Part shown: positions 11,150 through 20,280 of the stretch, piece after piece | Layout: the number at the start of each line of letters is the position of its first letter | Position numbering within the stretch: the stretch's first letter is position 1 | Program-made: the position numbers and the translations under genes | Source of the DNA: Chara braunii | Taxonomy: Eukaryota; Streptophyta; Charophyceae; Charales; Characeae | DNA: 64,000 nucleotides | NCBI GenBank assembly: GCA_003427395.1 | Contig: BFEA01000013.1 | Coordinates: 5,470,267-5,534,266, forward strand | Reading direction: 5' to 3' | Notes under the pieces: generated by a model | Told to the model about the DNA's origin: nothing | What the model saw: only the letters and a program-made list of their open reading frames with translations | Database searches by the model: none

Positions 11150-11780
11150 CATGTTCTCTGGGTCAAAAGTCACATCCTAACTGAAGTGAGGAGTTGCGTC
11201 AAAGGTCACAGTCGTGCCCCAGGACAAACAGTTGTAGCATTCAATTGTGAGAGTCACGTCTGTTCGTCCAGGGGACTGTGCAAGTCATGTCTGTTTGTGC
11301 AGTAAATGTGTCTGTTCGTGCAGAAGTTGTGTCTGTTCGAAAGGAAGTCGATGGGGTAGAGTCCCAGTCCAAGTCAAAGTCCAATAGGCAGTCCAGATTC
11401 AGACCCAAAGTCCAAAATTCAGGCCTAAAGGCCGCAGCAGCAGCAGATCCTGAGGGAAAGGTACTGGGACACATTCTGCAGTGGTCTGGAACTAGGGAAA
11501 GACCCAAGGAAGACTGATTCAGACCTCGCGAAGGGAGGCCAGCACTATAAGAGACCAGGCCAGCCTCCCCGCACGACAGATCTCCACTGGCATTGATGCG
11601 TGGAAGTGCTGAAGCACTTGTGCACTGGCATGCAGGGGGAATGCGCTGGTTGGAAGCTGCGCAAGCAAAGGAAGAAGAGGCTGGGTGCTGACTGGCAGAA
11701 GCAGCCATAGTTGTGCCAGCATTATTAGTAGAAGCAGAGGGGTTAGTAGTAGATATCAGTGAGTAGCATTCAGAGTATAT
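11150..11780 (+). mobile_element. LTR-H copy (U3/R part)
   Basis: Shares a series of blocks with the reverse complement of 20970-21560: CAGTCC-rich upstream part, TATA-like box, GTGGAAGTGCTGAAGC, then a CCATAG...AGTAGTAG stretch and CATTCAGAGT. The TATA-like ACTATAAGAG (11543-11552) lies between inverted arms GGGAGGC (11533-11539) and GCCTCCC (11563-11569). A short minisatellite built on GTCTGTTCGTGCAG occupies 11259-11345. No element interior is visible next to it, so it may be a solo or truncated LTR. Ends are not defined. Confidence 0.6.
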
Positions 11781-12941
11781 CCTCATAAGTAGGGAGTGAG
11801 CATGCAGAGTGAGACGAGGGAACCAGGACAGAGATCTTGAGAGAAAAGAGAGAAAGAGAAGACAGGTTGTGAAGTTGGATATGGTGGATACTTACCAGTT
11901 GGCGCCATGCTTGTGATCTGAGGGTAGATGCTGGCTGAGCCAGGCCCTATATTGGTGATTGAACGAGGGAGACTTGTAATCTGTTGGCGTTGAACTCTTG
12001 AACTCGAGATACTGTTTGTATAATGTGATGTTGATAATATGAGCTGCGCTATCTGGTTCTCATCTAATCTCGACTTGGCCTTGTGTGAAGTTTTTTCTAT
12101 CTGTGTGTTGACATCTATGCATGCGAAGTGATACACTCCAGCAAGCTGTGAACAGTCAGGTTCCTTGCATCATCCAACAAGAAGTAAACCCCTGCCGTAA
12201 TCCAATGGAATGTGAGTCTCATGCACAGTTTTTTCATGTTTATGTGATGTGCAGACAATTGATGCCCGATGCAAACTCGCACATGCGCTGTCACAGCAGT
12301 GGTTTGGTCAATTTATTGCACCTGAAAGTGGATCTGATGGTGAGTTTTTCAGGAAATTGGAACCCAGTGGTAGTCGGCCTTGATTTGCATGTGTCTTATG
12401 ACTCTTATCCAAAGGGAAATATTTGTGAGTAGCAAGAAACAGAAGAATGATGATTGTAACAGCCGGGAGTGGCTTAGTGGCGTATGGTCCTTTAGAAGCA
12501 GTGTACTGGGATGAGACTTTGAGGCTTGCCGAAGTGTTCGGAAACATACAGTTCCACACTCCTTTGTCCTTCGTTTCAACGAAGGAACAGCGCCCTGAAG
12601 AATTCAGCTGAACAATGTGCACATAAATTGGGTACCTCCAAGAATGGCACCATTTTGTGGTTTCCTACAGGGATTTTCCATGAAATATATCTCTAACCCC
12701 TGAGTTGACATCCCAGTTGACAGGGTCCCCAACTCCCACCAGGGTTGGTGTCCAGACCCCCGGACGGGCGTTTGGCCCAGTCGAGGTCCCAGGCGCACAT
12801 AGCCCCTCCCCAAAAAATTGAAAACGGTGCGATTTTGGGCATGGGGGCCACCCCCTGGCCCCGCGGACCCCCTAGCCTCTTAAAAAATAAAATCTAGCAG
12901 GGTTCCTACAGGCCGCAAGAATGAAAAAGGAAAAAATGCGA
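11781..12941. other. No recognised feature
   Basis: No convincing coding region or repeat. A minus-strand GGTAAGTA at about 11890 resembles a splice donor, but no exon can be supported beside it. Confidence 0.4.
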
Positions 12942-12974
12942 TCTGGCCGTTGAGCTTATAGATCAACGGCCAGA
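12942..12974. other. Perfect 12-bp inverted repeat
   Basis: TCTGGCCGTTGA (12942-12953), a 9-base spacer, then TCAACGGCCAGA (12963-12974). No T-run follows, so a terminator role is not supported. Surroundings are unassigned. Confidence 0.85.
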
Positions 12975-13164
12975 AATCATGCACATCACCACTGCGAATC
13001 TGCCCGATTTTGCGTGGGCAATGGGCATTTGATTTCGACCACCCACAAGAAATCGCGCAGGTTCACTGCGGTGTCAAAACACCCGTTACCCCGCTCATGC
13101 CTGCGCCGCCCGCGATCAACTAAAGTAAGTGGGCATCCTCTTCTTCGTCGTTGTTGTCATTGTC

Positions 13165-13252
13165 ATGTGTGTGTGTGGGTGGGTGTAGGTGTGGGTGTGC
13201 GTGCGTGTGTGCTCGTGTGTGTATGTGATGGAGAGAGAGAGAGAGAGAGAGA
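13165..13252. repeat. (GT)n/(GA)n microsatellite
   Basis: GT-rich imperfect tract followed by a clean (GA)n run (about 13230-13252). The same GT-then-GA order occurs inside the G7 LTR at 57399-57472. The CT-rich stretch at 13315-13430 is low-complexity. Confidence 0.9.
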
Positions 13253-13862
13253 GGCCATCGTCCGACCTTGGCACCCGTTCAAGCGACATTCGGGCGGCAT
13301 CCGCCACCCCCACTTCCTCCTCGTCTTCTTTCTCTTCTTCTTTTTCTTCCTCTTCTTCTTCTTATCTCATTCTTCTTTCTTGTGTTTCTTTTTCTTCTTC
13401 TTAATGTCTTCGTCTTTTTCGTGTTCCTCGCCGGCATCCAAGTGAGTGAGACACTCGACAATCCACCATATCCGCGTATGGCGCGAAGGGATCAGGGACC
13501 AAAAAAAGGAAAAATAGAAAAGGAAGCCTCGAAGTCGCGTCCCTCCCTCCCTCGTCCAACAGACTTTGCACATTGGGTGGTATGGGTACCTCCTCCTTTT
13601 TTCCCTCACTGGTCGATCTCACATAGGCTACAAATACTTGATCAGCAAGGTCATTCTTGACCACGTGCCTGGCGAACGCCTGTGTATCTTTTTAACGGAG
13701 AATGGGGGAATTAAACTCCCGTTGAATCCCGTTAAATTCAAAAAAAATCCCGTTGAATTCGCGTTAAACGCGAAAATGGGCCGCTTCCGCACTTTTTGGA
13801 AAACCGGAATTGATGCGCGGGGTCCGGAACACGTGGCCCTACGCAAAACTAAAAAAAAAGAG

Positions 13863-14092
13863 TCGGTGAAACTCCGATGAAACAGTTTGTCACAGCCCCT
13901 CGTTTGTTGTCCTTTTCTCTCTCTCTTCCTACGGTTTACTGGGCAGTTCTGTTTGTGACGATATATATAGGATATGATGAGTCGGTGAAACTCCGACGAA
14001 ACAGTTTGTCACAGCCCCTCGTTTGTTGTCCTCTTCTCTCTTTCTGCCTACGGTTTACCGGGCAGTTCTGTTTGTGACGATATATATATGTA
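13863..14092 (+). repeat. Tandem ~117-bp repeat with hammerhead-like core
   Basis: Two copies begin with GTCGGTGAAACTCCGA at 13863 and 13981; a third, single copy is at 27330. Each contains a short stem (GTCGG/CCGAC, loop TGAAACT), then GAAACAG, TTTGTC, a pyrimidine stretch, CGGTTTACCG and GTTTGTGACGATATATA. In the 13981 copy GATGA precedes the stem. Together this gives the order of conserved hammerhead ribozyme boxes, with A instead of C at the first core position and no convincing stem I. It may be a decayed ribozyme-bearing repeat, or a coincidental hairpin. Confidence 0.5.
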
Positions 14093-14191
14093 ATATTATA
14101 TATATTTTTAAATAAATAATAATAATAAAAAAACAACCCCTGAAGCATCTCCCATCCCCCTCCACATCCACCAACCCCCAACGCCCCAGTT

Positions 14192-14284
14192 ATGTGTGTG
14201 TAGGTGTGCTGTGTGTGCGCGTATGTGTGTATGTGTGTGCCTGCGCGTGAGAGTGTGTCTGTGCATGAATATGAATGTATGCGC

Positions 14285-14316
<32 letters not shown>

Positions 14317-14320
14317 GCAT
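14192..14320. repeat. (GT)n-rich tract
   Basis: Imperfect TGTG tract ending in a clean (GT)n run at about 14289-14318, directly before an LTR-G copy on the minus strand. Confidence 0.9.
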
Positions 14321-14329
14321 GATTGTTGG

Positions 14330-14745
14330 CGTGAGCGCCAGCGAGCTACAGCTTAGCTCGGCTATGGCTGCCTGCTCCTTCCTGCTCGCCCGTGAGCACG
14401 TGAGTGCCAGCGAGCTACAGCGCGGCAGCGCTTACGCAGCATGCAGCCAGCACCCGAATGCCCAATGTGGAGGCAGGCCCTTTGCTATATCGAAGTGGCC
14501 TGCCTGTGTTCAGCCCCAGGAAGCTTCCAGTAGGGCCCGGTAGCCTGAGGCCCAGCACGAACGCGAACAGGCCGTGGGCCTGAGGTGGTTGCATGCCCCC
14601 AACTGCCTTTGGCCTGTGTTTGGCCCAGTACCCGTATCCAGCCCAGGGCCTGCTTTCCATACATTCACACAGGCGGCCCAGGGCCTGGGTTTCCTCAACC
14701 AACTGACGCCAGACTCATGCAACCTGCTACTGGCCCAATTTTGTG
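14330..14745 (-). mobile_element. LTR-G copy, partial
   Basis: The reverse complement matches the LTR at 26117-26800 and the same-strand copy at 48940-49345. Shared blocks include GGGCC-rich U3 sequence, CTACTGGAAGCTTCC, a TATA-like box and a GGCAGCCATAGCC stretch. The TATA-like CTATATC sits between perfect arms GGCAGGCC (14472-14479) and GGCCTGCC (14497-14504). GC-rich, with CAGCGAGCTACAGC duplicated at about 14338 and 14408. Confidence 0.65.
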
Positions 14746-15132
14746 TGTGTGTGTGTCTCTTTTTTTCCTTTTTTTTATTTGCTTTTTATGGTTTTGATTT
14801 TTTTAAGAATACACGAAGTTCCAAAAAAATAAAAAATAAAAAAAATTGTTGTACATCTTTGAAAGATCTACAACCCTATATTTTTTATTCGTTCTTTTTG
14901 TTTTTGTTTTAGCCCTTAAAAAATCTGTGTGAAACCCAAAACAAAAACACTCATTTCATTTTAGTTTTTATTTTTTCATTGTGTGTTTATGTTTTTGATT
15001 TTTTAAAAATATGTTTAAGCATCAAAAAATAAAAATAAAAATACAGGGTTGTAGTCCTCAAAAAAAACCTACAACCCCATTAAAAAAAAAAAAATTTGGA
15101 CAATTTTTAGCCCTTGAAAAAAATCATCCCGT
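14746..15132. repeat. AT-rich low-complexity block
   Basis: Long A and T runs with a loose duplication of a segment containing GTTTTTGATTTTTT, AAAAATAAAAA and a TACAACCC end (first near 14786-14877, second near 14990-15080). No coding sense. Confidence 0.6.
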
Positions 15133-15314
15133 ACCCCGTTAATTCGCGTCCAACTCGCGTTTGAACGGGAGTTTAACGGGAATTCAACGCGCGTTGAATT
15201 TTTCAACGCGGAACCCGCGTTGAATTTAAAATCGAACACACAAGCGAACGCAGGGGCACTCATGCAACAAAGGGACAAGCTACTATCTGAGCCGGACGCA
15301 TGATACAAATGCTA

Positions 15315-15724
15315 CTTCTTCTTCCCCCCTGTCGGACTGGGCAGCAAACACTCATGCTCGCCCATTTTAATATCAGCATGCGCGGCGTTGCCGCAATCAG
15401 TTCCTAGAATCATGTCAAAAGGAAGCCTATCAGTGTCACGGAGCGCAAAACTTTTTCCACCTTACCCCCTGCCTCCAACTGGAAGTATGCCTTGATCCCT
15501 TCAACATACTCGTATACTATCATTTCTCTATTGTCGGCCAAGTCACTACCGACCTGCTCATCGAGCTTCTTCACCTTCATTCCCAGGTGCATCTTCTGCA
15601 ACCCTCTTCGACTAATATAACTGCACTTTGACCCACTATGTACTAACATGCCTATCGTTCTTGTGCACACTTCTACATCTGCTATTATTAGCTGCCCCTT
15701 TGACTTTTCTTCGTTTCGGCCCAA
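15315..15724 (-). pseudogene. G4 aspartic protease, catalytic Asp lost
   Basis: Minus-strand relative of the G1 protease: KGQLIIADVEV, GMLVHSGSKCSYIS, MHLGMKVKKL, then after a frameshift LPFDMILGTDCGNAAHADI (about 15330-15420). The catalytic position is His (LVHSG, codon CAT), where a retropepsin needs Asp. No RT follows; the element is cut off near 15310 close to the AACGGG block. It should be inactive both by frameshift and by active-site loss. Confidence 0.75.
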
Positions 15725-15929
15725 GTGCGGCGATGAGTGATCAGCTCATCACCAATGCTTGCAAAAGAGCCACCTAGAGAGGTCCTAACACGAGCAACCT
15801 CTAGACAACTAGCTAGGTGGGGGCCTACAATAGTCTTTGCCATTGGTGCCTTTTCAGCGCACGCTTCTATCTTCTTGTCTGAGTCAGAAGTCTCCGCAGA
15901 GGCAACTGCACCCTTCATTGTCTGTTCCA

Positions 15930-17785
15930 TTTTGGGTATCTTTACTTTGGACAGAAGGGAACTACGTGGTCGGGCTCACCACATTTAAAACATTGGCTGG
16001 CCTTGCGATGGTCTTCCCAGACCTTCTCGTTTATACCCATTTCTTACCAAGGTTTGCCCTCAGCCATCCCTGGGTGTGCTGGGTATGGCCGCCAATTTCT
16101 ACCTCTACCTCCACCTCTACCTCTATGAAGGGAGAACCTCTAACACCTTGTGAGGGACCATAAACCCTACCTCCCACGTAGTAGCTACCTTCGCCACTAC
16201 CCCTCTGGGCAGTGGGTCCTCGAGCTATACCTCGTCCTCGGTTACCTCTACTTTGTCGACCTCCCCCATGGGCTGCAATTGCCGCATAGTCCCCTCCCCG
16301 GGCTACTTGGCCGTTGTAATCCTCGTCCAAACCATAGTCTATCTGGTCATAGGACAGGGACTCTACACCCCTTTCCTGGAAGGCGACTAAGAGATTGTCC
16401 TTTCCCTTTATTCTACCAGATATGGTTCTATTCTTCCATTTTTTACCGACATGCAAATCCTTCCAATAGTGGCAATAGTTTGCCTCTTGCAGGAACCCGG
16501 CATGGTCTACAACTATCTTGCTGAACTTCTCATAGGCCATCCCCTCTTCTTTAGTTCGGGGATATAACTGGGTCTTAAGGGGCTCTAGCAATGCTCTAGC
16601 AAAGTTATTCAAAATTTGAGCGGGGGTCGGTCCATGATCGGGACGTTGCAGTAGTTCGTCCATGGTGGCCTTGAGTGCCGACGCACTCTTCCACTTACGG
16701 TCACTAATGTTAAGGATGAGGGACTCTGTGTGACGAGCTAAGTTCTTGTCCTGGAAGCAGTCCTTCAGAGCCTTGAAGGAATCCTCAATCCTAAAACGTT
16801 GTGACTATTCTCGCCCCTCATACTGATCTTATCCACCTTTTTTTTCTCCATTCTTCATGGGATGTTTCCCTTTGTTGTCATGATCTCCATCATCGCCACT
16901 GTCTCCAACCCCACTGTCGCCAGCTACCTTGACTACAACGATCATATTTGCCATTTGATGGGTGAAGATATCATCTAATTGGTGGGCATAATCCAATATT
17001 CTCTCATCTATCCGATGGGACGAAGCACTAAGGAAGTTGTTCCAGGTGCTCTGGAACTCTTCTTGATGCCGCTCAACTTTACCTACGACTCTTTGTAGTG
17101 CATTGAGCTCAAGGGTGGTGTGCAGTCTAGTATCTGTTAGGAGAGTAAGGGAATCCTTCACTTCCACTTTTTGGCCCTCATGTTTCCTTAATGTCTTTTG
17201 AAGCCTCTCTCCTTTTTCCTTCAACCATTTCTTTTCTTCATATTCTTTCCTCTTTTGAACAAACAAACGATTGTGGAGTTTGCTCCGCTTCACCTCCAAC
17301 ATAAAATTTTTCCCCTCCTGATCTGCAGATGCTGCCAGCCTACCTATGAAAGCTTGTCTTTCAGCATCTGTCTCTGCAGGCAGTTCGGTATGAAACCTGA
17401 ATTTTCACTCCCAATACCTCAGTTCACCAGCTCGGCTAGTTTCTGCGACTTCCGGCCGTGGAGTCTGACTTTCTTTCTTAGGTCTACTTTTCCTTCTCTC
17501 CAAACCTTCTCCCTCTTCTTCCTCTTCTTTGTCTTCTAACTCCAACTCTTCGTCTTTCTTCTTCATCTCTTTACCCATCTTTTCTTTCTCCTCCTCCATC
17601 TTCTTCTTTTCCTGCTCCAGTTCGTCTTTGATATCTTCCTGTTTCATTCTCTTTTTCTCCTCCGTCTCTTTCTTCTTTTCAGCCAACTTTCTATCAATTT
17701 CAGCCTGGTGTTCTACTGTGTATGGCTGCGTGGACCCACCAGACGGCATGGTAACATTTTTGCCGCAAGTCCGGGGGAACCTCAA
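15930..17785 (-). pseudogene. G4 gag with coiled coil and CCHC knuckle
   Basis: Minus-strand gag in three blocks. The N-terminal block (17405-17785), after MPSGGSTQPYTVEHQAEIDR, is an almost pure Glu/Lys helix (KKKETEEKKRMKQEDIKDEL, EEEKEKMGKEMKKKDEEL). The second (16829-17302) is also charged. The third (16031-16663) holds the capsid end with an RG-rich tail (GGGRQSRGNRGRGIARG). After a frame change a canonical CX2CX4HX4C knuckle, CFKCGEPDHVVPFC, is encoded at 15951-15992, followed almost at once by a stop. The knuckle would bind genomic RNA. The coiled-coil extension is longer than expected for gypsy gag and is shared with G1. Confidence 0.75.
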
Positions 17786-18210
17786 GTAGACTCCACCTCC
17801 TCACCACGTAAACCTCACCCTCAACACTTAATCTATCTGAGTGCTTCCCTCCCCACAGTGTCACTATAGCTACCCTGTCAGGCTGGTGGGCAACCAGCAG
17901 CTTAAGTTCGGCCAGTAAGGACCTCAGGAATTCTTTAACGACGCAGACAGGACGTCGTGCCTACTAAGATCTGAAGGTTCGCTCTCAAGACGTACAACTT
18001 CCCACTGCTTCAGCAGTGGTTCGATTGTACCAGCCTTAGGGCTAGACCAGTTGTTTTATGAGTGCTCGCCTCTCATGCCCATGCTTCATACTTTACGGGT
18101 GATACATCCAGCTGTCGAGTGTCTAGCCTAGACATGACCTGCTTCATGCACATGTGTCTGACCAGATGCTGACTGAAGACAAAATTAGATTGTCACCAAG
18201 GGTTCTATTG
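17786..18210 (-). other. G4 leader, LTR not found
   Basis: Expected position of the G4 5' leader and primer site. No convincing TGGTATC-type site or LTR end was found. An 8-bp inverted repeat CCACTGCT/AGCAGTGG lies at 18002-18019. Confidence 0.4.
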
Positions 18211-18220
18211 ATACTTGCAA

Positions 18221-18344
18221 CCGCACGAGCCGCACCCGCACAGATCGGATCCGTGCGGAGATCGGTACGGGGGGTGCTCGATCTCCGCACGAGCCACACC
18301 CGCACAGACCGGATCCGTGCAGAGATCCGTACGGGGGGTGGCCG
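18221..18344. repeat. 64-bp tandem duplication
   Basis: Two copies start with CCGCACGAGCC at 18221 and 18285 and run to TACGGGGGGTG. GC-rich. Upstream ATACTTGCAACCGCAC (18211) is nearly repeated in inverse orientation at about 20361-20382, on the far side of the U6-derived cluster. Confidence 0.85.
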
Positions 18345-18497
18345 TGCGGAATTTTTTTTTTTTATTATTGTTTTTATTTTTTTTTAGAGGGGTCCGAGAG
18401 GTGTTACCTGGAGGGGTTATAGTACGACCTGGAGGACGACTAAGGAGAGTGGAGATGGAGGAGGAGAAGAGGTGGAGGGAGGAAAAGACCGTACATG

Positions 18498-18555
18498 AAA
18501 CCCTAAAGTGCTCTGTACATCAAGCCCTAACGGCCCCTGCGCATCAAACCCTAAA
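18498..18555 (+). repeat. Three telo-box-like motifs
   Basis: AAACCCTAAA at 18498 and 18546 and a variant AAGCCCTAA at 18522, each preceded by CAT. AAACCCTAA is the plant telo-box (plant telomere unit CCCTAAA). They lie just upstream of the first U6-like segment and partly overlap a fragment GGCCCCTGCGCA that also looks U6-derived. Confidence 0.55.
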
Positions 18556-18565
18556 GGACCGTCTA

Positions 18566-18618
18566 GATCAGCGTGACCCCTGCGCAAGGATGACAAATAC
18601 AAATCGAGAAAAGGTCGA
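18566..18618 (+). pseudogene. U6 snRNA fragment, 3' half
   Basis: GATCAGCGTGACCCCTGCGC followed by AAGGATGACA and CAAATCGAGAAAAGGTC matches the 3' half of U6 snRNA with a few changes. It precedes a nearly full-length copy. Confidence 0.8.
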
Positions 18619-18632
18619 ACAACAAAACCAGG

Positions 18633-18740
18633 GTCCTTCGGGACATCCGACGCAATGGGAACTACACAGAGATGATTAGCATGACCCTGACGCAAGGATG
18701 ACACACGATTCGAGAAAAGGTCCAAAAAAAAAAAAAAAAA
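18633..18740 (+). pseudogene. U6 snRNA-like copy with A-tail
   Basis: Nearly full-length U6: 5' stem GTCCTTCGGGACATCCGA, the ACAGAGA box that pairs with the 5' splice site, GATTAGCATGACCC with the AGC triad, AAGGATGACAC, and the 3' end CGAGAAAAGGTCC. In place of the Pol III oligo-T terminator there is a run of 17 A (18724-18740). Loss of the terminator, gain of an A-tail and internal changes mark it as a reverse-transcribed pseudogene rather than an expressed gene. No U6-type upstream TATA box was seen. Confidence 0.85.
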
Positions 18741-18876
18741 CCTCGATAGATTGGATTATTTTCGAAATTTTGATACCTAGGTGGGAGAGGAGGAGGAGGA
18801 GGTGGACGGCGAGGAAGGGGAGGAGGAGGACGAGTGGAAGGAGGAGGGGAAGCATGCAGATGAAGGGGAGGTGGAG

Positions 18877-18951
18877 CAGAGGTCGTGCTAATCTTCTCTG
18901 TGTCGTTCTCAATCTTTGGGAACGATACAGAGAAGATTAGCACGAACTCTG
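18877..18951. repeat. U6-derived fold-back
   Basis: A 32-bp U6 middle segment in antisense (18877-18908), an 11-bp spacer, and the same segment in sense (18920-18951), with two mismatches. The transcript or single strand would form a long hairpin. Confidence 0.85.
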
Positions 18952-19003
18952 CGCAAGGATGACACGCACAAATGGAGAAGAGGTTGAAAAAAAAAAAAAA
19001 AAA
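18918..19003 (+). pseudogene. U6-derived unit 2 with A17
   Basis: GGAACGATACAGAGAAGATT, then AGCACGAACTCTGCGCAAGG, ATGACACGCACAAATGGAGA and AGAGGTTG, followed by 17 A. It lacks the U6 5' stem. The downstream purine-rich GGAGGA segment leads to the next unit. Confidence 0.85.
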
Positions 19004-19092
19004 CTCGACAGATTCGACACCTGTGGGAGAGGAGGAGGAGGAGGAGAAGGAGGAGGAGGAGGAGGACGACGAGAATGGAGGACGAGGACGAG

Positions 19093-19171
19093 AGATGGAG
19101 GACGATACAAAGAAGATTAGCACGACCTCTGCGCAAGGATGATACGCACAGATGGAGAAAAGGTTGGAAAA

Positions 19172-19177
<6 letters not shown>
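19093..19177 (+). pseudogene. U6-derived unit 3 with A-tail
   Basis: GACGATACAAAGAAGATTAG through GATACGCACAGATGGAGAAA and AGGTTGG, then 10 A. It lies about 174 bp after unit 2 and shares the CTCGACAGATTCGACACCTG segment plus purine-rich GGA repeats in between. U6 piece, A-tail and purine segment therefore recur as one tandem unit. Confidence 0.85.

Positions 19178-19244
<67 letters not shown>
19178..19244. repeat. (CT)n(CA)n microsatellite
   Basis: CT run to 19216 followed by a CA run. Confidence 0.95.
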
Positions 19245-19248
<4 letters not shown>

Positions 19249-19257
19249 CACACCCCG

Positions 19258-19636
19258 GTGCGTAGTATGTTCGAGCGAAAGATTCTTTCGATTTTGCTCA
19301 TCCTATCAATCGAAGTATCGTGAAGCTAGCTGCGAGGTGCGTAGTATGTTCGAGTGAAAGATTCATTCGATTTTGCTCATCCTGTCAATCGAAGTATCGT
19401 GAAGCCAGCTGCGATATTGGAGACTGATCTGTTCTCTCTCTACACACACACACACACACACACATAGACACACCCCAGTGCGTAGTATGTTCGAGCGAAA
19501 GATTCATTCGATTTTGCTCATCCTATCAATCGAAGTATCGTGAAGCCAGCTGCGAGGTGGGTAGTATGTTCGAGCGAAAGATTCATTCGATTTTGCTCAT
19601 CCTATCAACCGAAGAATCGTGAAGCCAGCTGCGATA
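19258..19636. repeat. 79-bp tandem repeat in 220-bp higher-order blocks
   Basis: Four units start with GCGTAGTATGTTCGAG or GGGTAGTATGTTCGAG at about 19258, 19337, 19478 and 19557. They are arranged as two pairs separated by a (CT/CA) segment with ATAGACACACCCC. Each unit carries GAAAGATTCATTCGATTTTG and CAATCGAAGTATCGTGAAGC. A diverged relative lies at 33008-33053. Function unknown. Confidence 0.9.
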
Positions 19637-19652
19637 TTGGAGACTTATCTGT

Positions 19653-19655
<3 letters not shown>

Positions 19656-19711
<56 letters not shown>
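19656..19711. repeat. (CT)n microsatellite
   Basis: Clean CT tract between the 79-bp repeat block and the last U6-derived unit. Confidence 0.95.
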
Positions 19712-19712
<1 letters not shown>

Positions 19713-19740
19713 ACAAACACACACAAACACACACACACCT

Positions 19741-19866
19741 GGGCAAGGATGACACACACCTGCGACGAGGAGGAGAGATGGAGGACGATACAGAGAAGAT
19801 TAGCACGACCTCTGCGCAAGGATGATACGCACAAATCGAGAAAAGGTAAAAAATAATAATAAAAAT
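19741..19866 (+). pseudogene. U6-derived unit 4 and fragment
   Basis: GGGCAAGGATGACACACACC (19741-19760) is a short U6 3' fragment. After a purine-rich stretch, GACGATACAGAGAAGATTAG through CACAAATCGAGAAAAGGT (about 19784-19847) is a further U6 unit with an A/T-rich tail. It repeats the purine-rich GGAGGA flank and the GACAGATTCGACACCTGTGG segment of the other units. Confidence 0.8.
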
Positions 19867-20015
19867 TGACAGATTCGACACCTGTGGGAGAGGAGGAGGA
19901 GGAGGACGACGACGAGAACGGAGGACGAGGAGGAGAGATGGAGGACGAGGAAGGGGAGGAGGAGTAGGACGAGCTGGAGGAGAGGAGGAGGAGGAGGAGG
20001 AGGCAGGGATAATGC

Positions 20016-20053
20016 CTGTCTCTTATACACATCTAGATGTGTATAAGAGACAG
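20016..20053. other. Nextera mate-pair junction adapter (artefact)
   Basis: Perfect 38-bp palindrome: the 19-bp Tn5 mosaic end CTGTCTCTTATACACATCT joined to its reverse complement. This is the circularisation junction of Nextera mate-pair libraries, not genomic DNA. Sequence left and right of it need not be adjacent in the genome. Open frames through it are spurious. Confidence 0.97.
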
Positions 20054-20190
20054 GAGTACAACTGGAAACAGGTTTCGAAAATTCGAAACCTCGCGCTCCG
20101 GCCTCGAGCGCGGCCCCAAAATTTTTTTTTTTGGCCTTGGCAACAATTTTGGCGGGGGGCCTCCGATGTGTCGTTTCGACCCCTGCCATT

Positions 20191-20223
<33 letters not shown>

Positions 20224-20249
20224 CGCGCGGTGGGGTGGGTGTTTCTCTT

Positions 20250-20280
<31 letters not shown>

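Larger units (their letters stand above)
13688..15232. repeat. AACGGG/CCCGTT blocks in inverted orientation
   Basis: The left block (13688-13775) repeats CCCGTTGAAT and CCCGTTAAATTC. The right block (15133-15232) carries the complement, AACGGGAGTTTAACGGG, plus CGCGTTGAATT motifs. Each block is rich in small palindromes such as GTTGAATT/AATTCAAC. They enclose the tandem hammerhead-like repeat, a GT tract and an LTR-G copy. They could be the ends of one unit or independent copies of one palindromic repeat; no target duplication was found. Confidence 0.45.

Noticed and set aside
12942-12974. Bacterial-type terminator
   Set aside because: Strong stem but no T-run, and the window is eukaryotic.
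13981-14020. Active hammerhead ribozyme
   Set aside because: The first core base is A rather than C and no stem I pairing was found; kept only as hammerhead-like.
14108-14320. Protein of His-Thr repeats on the minus strand
   Set aside because: Direct translation of a GT microsatellite.
18633-18740. Functional U6 snRNA gene
   Set aside because: Has an A-run instead of the T-run terminator, internal changes, and no upstream TATA at the usual U6 distance.
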